From Dipteris shenzhenensis (Eukaryota; Polypodiophyta; Polypodiopsida; Gleicheniales): 64,000 nt of DNA. A program made the translations under genes and the position numbers. Shown here piece by piece: positions 58,469-64,000 of the stretch. The stretch's first letter is position 1. Each line of letters begins with the position of its first letter. Below the pieces are notes generated by a model. The model did no database searches and was not told the DNA's origin. It saw only the letters and a list, made by a program, of their open reading frames with translations. The DNA is taken from assembly GCA_047967505.1 (NCBI GenBank), contig CM106539.1; one strand, 5' to 3'.

Positions 58469-59052
58469 TTAGCCTGGGTTATCGTGGCGCTCGCGCAGGC
58501 AATTATTCCATTCGAGGTTGCCAAGGTCATTTCCAATACATCCGTTAAGGTCGAGGGAGCTGTGGATGGCGCTGCCATCGTCAGCTCCGGTGAGGCAATT
58601 GCCAGAGAGGATGCCGGCAGGCGTGAGTTCCATTGAGGTGCAGGTGCGGGAGAAGTCGCAGTCGCGAGTGCGAGCAAACACAGTGGGACCCATGCACACC
58701 ACGCACTCCAGATTTCCGTTTGAGTTGGCCACCCGCCTGTCCAGACGGATCGAGGTCGCTAACTCTGCCCCCGCATTGTTGTCGCAGTTGGCGTCCATCT
58801 GCATCCACTGGTTGTTTTCGATGCTCCGGAACCCCGTGATGGTGCACGAGTGCTGAAAGTTTTGCCAGCAATCGTCTGCGAGCTGCAGAGCACGTCGAAC
58901 GATCAAGAACAAGCAACAACAGAGAGAAAGGCAGATCATTCAAACAAGAAATTGAGGGAGAGAACTTATTGGGTCCTTACTGCTGCTCGCGGAAAAAGCA
59001 TCATAACTACTAGAGAGGACAGGATGATCGCCGTCTTCATCGTTGCACGCAT
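58469..59052 (-). CDS. Secreted cyanovirin-N homology (CVNH) lectin-like protein
   Basis: Two exons give a 161-residue protein. Exon 1 (59052-58981) starts at ATG 59052 and encodes MRATMKTAIILSSLVVMMLF then PRAA, a signal peptide; a second ATG (59040) would also work. The intron (58980-58883) has GTAAGG at its donor and TGCTCTGCAG at its acceptor, phase 0. Exon 2 (58882-58469) begins LADDCWQNFQHSC and ends HDNPG, stop TAA. The mature part shows the two-repeat CVNH design: residues about 29-84 (CWQNFQHSCTITG...ANC...SIRLD...NGNLEC) and 99-150 (CDFSRTCTSMEL, LSGNC, SSLDLNGCIGNDLGNLEW). The second repeat is closer to the family pattern. CVNH proteins bind mannose-type glycans; ferns and some fungi have them. 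Predicted to be secreted. Nine cysteines follow the signal peptide, more than cyanovirin's four. No lesion is seen. Confidence 0.85.
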
Positions 59053-59111
59053 ATTTCCTACTGGACACAGTCAGTTGAGGCTGAGATACGATCAATGATC
59101 CACTCATCATG

Positions 59112-59119
59112 ATTTTATA
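59112..59119 (-). promoter_or_regulatory. TATA box of the CVNH gene
   Basis: The minus strand reads TATAAAAT about 60 bases before the ATG at 59052, leaving room for a transcript start near 59085 and a short leader. Beyond 59220 the sequence is a duplicated, transposon-associated segment, so the gene's private upstream DNA is only about 100 bases. Confidence 0.6.
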
Positions 59120-59219
59120 CTTGAAACTCGACATTAGTCGGAGATGACATTTTTAGTCGGCGGGAATATATACTTGACACTCGACTTAGTCGACACTAAT
59201 CACATTCCTCTCACCGCAT

Positions 59220-59664
59220 GTCGTTCCGCTCACCCTTGCTGAGTTTGATGGTCGGGAGAAGCTCCTTCCAAAGGAGGTTCCCGGGTTTGATAGTCTTGAT
59301 AGGCACTCTTGCGACTACACCATCTCTTATCTTGGCTTTGACATGTCGATGCAAGCTTGACACAGGATAAAGCTATGGACCCTTAGTGTTACTCGCGGTC
59401 TTAATACGATGTCTTAATTTTCGTAATAAGATGTTCAAAAGACCCTTCTTAGAGCTTATGTGGACGACATGTTGGCAGTTTCACATGTAAGGCAAGGAAT
59501 TCGTGAGGCGGTACATGCAAGTTATTGTAGAGTTTTGAACACTAAACTTTGAAAGTTTATGAGATATGTCCTTGAAAATGGATGAAACTTACACTCATCT
59601 ACTTAGAAGAGAAATTTTGAAGTCCCCTTAGCTTGTGAAAGAAAGTGTAGCTTTGCTTAGGGTA
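59220..59664. other. Segment duplicated at 40825-41270
   Basis: Nearly identical to 40825-41270, from TCGTTCCGCTCACCC to the CACTA terminus. No gene is recognised. It abuts the CVNH promoter on one side and family B copy 3 on the other. Confidence 0.75.
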
Positions 59665-60229
59665 CACTAAAGGCATAGGCCCTTTTCCGACAAAAATACC
59701 GATGCTTTTTATATTAAATTATTTTTTTTCCGGGTGCAAACGTCGCTATTAAAGTCATTAAAAGCGTCGAAAAAGAACTGTCGCTATATAGCGACGATTA
59801 ACGAAACTTTAAAAAAAAGCATTAGTGGGGCTAAACAGGGCCATAGAAAGCCCTGTTTTGCCCCACTAATGCTTTTTTTTTTTGTAATTACAAAAAAAAA
59901 AAATTTATTACAAAATTTCCCTTGCGAAAAGGGTAATACAAAATCGCTCAAATGAAATGATCGAGCAACAAAAGCATATACATGTCGAACATATACACCA
60001 TTGTTTGTTACAAAATTACCCTTTTGAAAAGGGTGATACAAAATTACTCAAACGAGTGGATATACAAAATGACATACATGGCGAAGTATATCCAAACTGC
60101 TACTATTACTACTACTACTACTCATTCGAATCGTCCTCGTCGTCCTCTCCTCATCCTCGTCTTGTTGGCCTGATCCTTGGTCCTCGTGAGTTGTGTCTTC
60201 TCCCTGATCCTCGTCACGTGCGTCTGATC
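59665..60229. mobile_element. CACTA element family B, copy 3 (end fragment)
   Basis: It starts CACTAAAGGCATAGGC at 59665 and has one CGCTATATAGCG palindrome (about 59782-59795), the hairpin (59806-59882) and the 3' part of the TNPA-like gene on the minus strand (DARDEDQGEDTTHEDQGSGQ, about 60228-60150). It then breaks at GTCTGATCCC near 60229, where unrelated sequence (ATGAAGCTCATGG) begins. Confidence 0.7.
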
Positions 60230-60722
60230 CCATGAAGCTCATGGTTGGATAGCCACATTTTCGAATTACCACTTTCGAAAACCAAAGTAAACATTATGCT
60301 TTATATGTCATACATTGTCAGCCTTTTCCTCTCTAACGATGAAGTTCATGCTTATTTGGAGCTTTTCATAGAGTTCGTCGTGCCATGCTCATGCAAAGGA
60401 ACCCCCTCTACACCTCCTCAAATATAAGGTGCAATGTATCTGGACACTCTCGTTCTATGACCCAAGGTGTAATGTAAGCAAAGCTAGACATTATACTTTG
60501 AGCATCATTTTTTTAATATCTATTTTAAAGGCACACCATGAATCAATGAGCTTGCATTTGAGTTATTAATCGGGGTCTATATATCTATCTATCTATCTAT
60601 ATAATATATTAACGACACTAATTGGTTAGGACCATTGAAAGGATTTAGGCCATTAAATCTTTAGGATCAATTCGGACCCTCAGATTGAAAGCAGTTAGAT
60701 CAATGATGGCAAGAGACATAAT
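60230..60722. other. Duplicated segment with a private insertion
   Basis: It matches 43870-44150 and 62010-62290 up to about 60515. A stretch of about 250 bases from there to about 60770, including a TCTA repeat at 60583-60600, is absent from both other copies. No inverted ends are obvious. No gene is seen. Confidence 0.55.
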
Positions 60723-61223
60723 ATGGGATGTGCCCACTTGGTACCTTGTTTTGTGAGACATCCTGGGACAACCAAAAAAAACAAAGGAAGACATGTGGTG
60801 GCTTGCAGGAGAGAAGAAGAGCTCACAAAGAGGATTGCTTGGAGAGTTTTTTGCAACCAAGAGAAACGTTTCACCTTTAATTTCTTGAAAAATGTTGATT
60901 TTCAGGCTCACACACCTTTTCTTAAGCACACCCTCTCCCTCGGATCTCCTCCAATCCCATCCTTTCCCTCTACAGCTTTGCTTTCCCCTCCATTGACCTC
61001 ACGATCAAAGTCCTCCCTATTTCATGAAATGGCAGTCAATGGGGTCATTCCTAATGATGTCACTTACAGTGATGCCATAGTAATGATGTGTAAGTTTGCC
61101 AAATTCCCATTACCTTTGCGTCTTTCATTTACCTCTAGCATGATGTCTTCCTATTGTTTTCCATTGTTCCCAACATTGTTCGTATCTTTTGCATGCACCG
61201 TTAATGTCAGCAGTTTTGAATAA
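60723..61223 (+). pseudogene. Fragment with one PPR-like motif (unit 2)
   Basis: The 166-codon frame starts in the private insertion (MGCAHLVPCFVRHPG) and then matches the other two units: a VACRREEELTKRIAWRV-like start, CNQEKRFTFNFLKN, and SSLFHEMAVNGVIPNDVTYS, the PPR-like motif. The frame continues past the point where units 1 and 3 stop. One PPR motif is too few for function; probably a captured fragment. Confidence 0.4.
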
Positions 61224-62296
61224 TTTGTTTGATCCATTCGGTCCTAGCAATTTTGATATTCACAAGCTCCAAATCCGGACAAGGACAAAGGCAAAGCGAG
61301 TCGAGAGAATGGAATACTTCTCTTAGATGGTGTAAAAATACGGATGACAAGGAGTTAAAGCATGTAATAGGAAGAAAAAAGGTAGTAGACAAGGAGTTGC
61401 TAGCAGGCAAGTACACAACTCCATCTTCATACACTTTATCCCTCTTCTTTTCCCCCTCTTAGAAGCTAGATTGCCCCTCTTCTCTCCCACTATTAGGACT
61501 GCCTCCTTGTCAAAACCTCCTCCGACCATCATCTACAGATGTCAAGAGGCTGATTGGTCAAAGATTTTTTGTATGTACAAGCAGTGAACTAAAAAGTCAG
61601 CTTCTCCCACTTCTCCATTCATGTCTTCACTATGTGAAACCATAGCATTGATCCCATGATCTCCATTGCCCTCACCCCTTTTGTGTCCAACAGTGTCACG
61701 GTCGTATTCTTGGGTCCTACAATGTCATATCTTGCATTCTTGTGTCCCACAATGTCACATTTCCATCACCCTTTTTGTGTCCAGTAGCGTCACATTTTGC
61801 ATTCTTGTGTCCCACAACATCACATTTCCATCGCCCTTTTTGTGTCCAGCAGCATCACATTTTACATTCATGTGCATGCTTCTAGGCATGGCTTGATTCT
61901 GGGATAATTCCTCACCATTGGAAGTGTGAAAGTAAGGGGATTAAAGTCAGCACAGAAGGTGTCCAGGACAAGACAAGATTCAGTAAGCCCCACTAGTAAG
62001 TGGAATGAAAGCTAGCCACAATTATGAATTATCACTTTGAAACCAAAGTAAACACTGTGCTTTATCATTGTCAACATTTTTCTCTTTAAAGATGAATTTC
62101 ATGCTTATTTGGAGCTTTTCATAGAGTTGTTTTTTCGTCGTGCCATGCTCATGCAAAGGAACCCCCCCTATACCTCCTCAAATGTAAGGTGTGATGTATC
62201 TAGACACTCGTTCTATGACAGAAGGTGTGATGTAACCAAAGCTAGACATTATACCTTGAGCATCAATTTTTTTATATCTTTAACCTATTATTAACC
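61224..62296. other. Duplicated segment, with 65-bp repeats at about 61708-61875
   Basis: 61224-61500 matches 44570-44820; 61485-62296 matches 43331-44153, including the 65-base repeats. No gene is recognised. Confidence 0.6.
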
Positions 62297-62671
62297 ATGG
62301 ACAACCAAAAAAACAAAGGAAGACACATGGTGGCTTGGAGGAGAGAAGAAGAGCTCACAAAGAGGACTGCTTGGAGAGTTTTTTGCAACCAAGAGAAACG
62401 TTTCACCTTTCATTTCTTGGAAAATGTTGATATTCAGGCTCGCGCCCACCTTTTCTTAAGCACTTCCTCCTCCCTCGGATCTCCTCCAACCCCCTCCTTT
62501 CCCTCTACTGATTTGCTTTCCCCTCCATTGACCTCACAATCAAAGTCCTCCCTATTTCGTGAAATAGCAGTCAATGGGGTCACTTCCAATGATGTTACTT
62601 ACAGTGATGCCATAGTATTGACGCATAAGTTTGTGAAATTCCCATTACTTTTGCGTTGTCCATTTACCTAG
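62297..62671 (+). pseudogene. Fragment with one PPR-like motif (unit 3)
   Basis: A 124-codon frame beginning MDNQKNKGRHMVAWRREEEL, with CNQEKRFTFHFLENV and SSLFREIAVNGVTSNDVTYS. In this copy two positions of the PPR-like motif have changed (EM to EI, PN to SN). It stops at the same place as unit 1. Confidence 0.4.
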
Positions 62672-64000
62672 CATGATGTCTTCCTATTGTTTTTCGTTGT
62701 TCCTGACTCTATTCCTATCTTTTGCACACATCATTAATGTCAGCAATTTTGAAGAATTTGTTTGATCCATTTGGTTCTAGCAAATTTGATATTCACAAGC
62801 TCCAAATCCAAACGGGGAAGTCGAGAGAATGGAATACCTCTCTAAGATGGTGTAAAAATACAGATGACAAGGAGTCGAAGCATGCGGGAAAGTACACAAC
62901 TCCATCTTCATATGCTTTATCCCTCTTCTTTTCCCCCTCTTAGAAGCTAGATTGCCCCTCTTTTCTCCCACTATCAGGACTACCTCCTTGCCAACTGCTT
63001 CTTCCACTTCTCCATTCATGTCTTCACTACGTGAAACCATAGAATTGATCCCATGATTATGTAAAAAATTATGCATTTTCTCATGAATAGCAAATAACGA
63101 GAAATATCCTATAATGAGAACCTAGGTTTCTAGTATCCAAGCATTGCTATATGTCAATACATGAGCCTATCGATGGGACTTTTAAAAGAACCAATCCCTT
63201 CTAAACTAGCTAAGAAAAAATACAAGTATTATGGCTAACCAAATAGAAGGATTCATTTGAATTATTGAATCAATTCACAAGCGCCTCATGAAGTACTTAG
63301 ACTTTTTAGTTATTTAGTTGATAACATTAATTTGTATACTTATGTTATTTATAATCTTGGAAGTATGGAAAAAAATTAAAAGGGGAATATATATATATTA
63401 AGCCTTGGACCATTATAAAAACATAATTAAATAATATATCCCATCCATATCCTTCTTTAGGTATTTTTAGCTTCTATATGGGACTTCAAGTTCCCTCATA
63501 GGATTTCAAGTTTCCTCAGGGGATTTCCTCCTTTTTGTGTCACTTTTGCAAGGTAGTTAGAACTCCCTTATGGAAACAAGCCTCTTGATATAGGAAAATC
63601 CCTAAATAACATGTCCTATCCACATCATTTTTTAAGAATTTCTAGCTTCCATATGGGACTTCAAGCTCCCTCACAGGATTTCAAGTTTGCTCATGGGATT
63701 TGCTCCTTTCTGTGTCATCTCTTGCCTCTCTCTTGCAGGTATTTAGAACTCCCTTATGGAAATACACCAATAGCCCTTGATTGTTTAAATCAATATCCCA
63801 TGTGACCACTTGAAATCTTAAACATGACATTTGAATCAATATCTTGCATGAATATTTGAAGTATTGAACATAAACTTTGAAGCCCCATATATGAATAATG
63901 ATGTCTTAAACATGACATCTAAATGAATATCCCACATGAATATTTGAAGTCTTAAACATGACTTTGAATCAATAACCAGCTTGAAAATTTAAAACCTTAA
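62672..64000. other. Duplicated segment with degenerate phrase-like repeats
   Basis: Matches 44493-45660. From about 63440 to the window end it is made of GGGACTTCAAG / CATAGGATTTCAAG phrases, and from 63780 of a looser theme (ATTTGAA(T/G), CATGAATATTTGAAG, TCTTAAACATGACATTTGAA). An (AT)n run lies near 63389-63398. No gene is seen. Confidence 0.55.

Noticed and set aside
58518-58856. 112-codon plus-strand frame across the CVNH gene
   Set aside because: It is antisense to the supported exon 2, has no splice or domain support, and exists because of the exon's codon content.

Overview
This is eukaryotic, intron-containing nuclear DNA from a plant genome rich in transposons. The best taxonomic clue is a two-exon gene at 58469-59052 (minus strand) for a secreted cyanovirin-N homology (CVNH) lectin. 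Among land plants this family is best known from ferns such as Ceratopteris, so a fern is my first guess. That is an inference from one gene; the transposons fit any plant. No ribosomal RNA, tRNA or housekeeping gene was recognised, and almost everything else is mobile or repetitive DNA.

Layout. 1-7472: two tandem internal copies of a CACTA-type transposon (family A), with a TNPA-like gene on the minus strand, TNPD/TNP2 pieces on the plus strand and an inverted TNP2 fragment. 7473-8700: an LTR-like stretch, then a purine tract with two palindromes. 8799-16565: a satellite of about 181-bp monomers arranged as trimers (about 545 bp) and, in its right half, as nonamers (about 1,635 bp). 16660-19745: a broken DUF7869-like transposase gene. 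19840-20171: a DUF4218 fragment of a CACTA transposase, cut by the CACTACAAGG end of a second CACTA family (B). 20172-22075: family B copy 1 with a three-exon TNPA-like gene.

22076-34129: about 12 kb of repeating units packed with long (CT)n tracts, including a 248-bp MITE at 29919-30166. 34130-38661: a full-length 4.5-kb family A element with terminal inverted repeats and an AAG target duplication; its empty site survives as a paralogue near 23874. 38662-40600: the rest of the CT-rich duplicate. 41271-43330: family B copy 2. 43330-46045: a duplicated segment with a PPR-like fragment. 46050-50640: a 5'-truncated Ty1/copia element on the minus strand. 50850-53170: a broken plus-strand gene of another transposase-like family. 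54151-57665: another CT-rich duplicate and local tandem repeats. 58469-59120: the CVNH gene and its TATA box. 59220-64000: duplicates of the 40.8-46 kb material, including family B copy 3 and two more PPR-like fragments.

How the parts relate. The two CACTA families encode related TNPA-like proteins, and each carries its own short motif near its ends: TAGACGCG-like in family A and the palindrome CGCTATATAGCG in family B. These are presumably the binding sites of the respective proteins. Nearly every transposon gene has stops or frameshifts. Segmental duplication has copied whole blocks, and two insertions can be dated after duplication because empty copies remain in the window. The CVNH gene is the only ordinary, apparently intact gene I can support.
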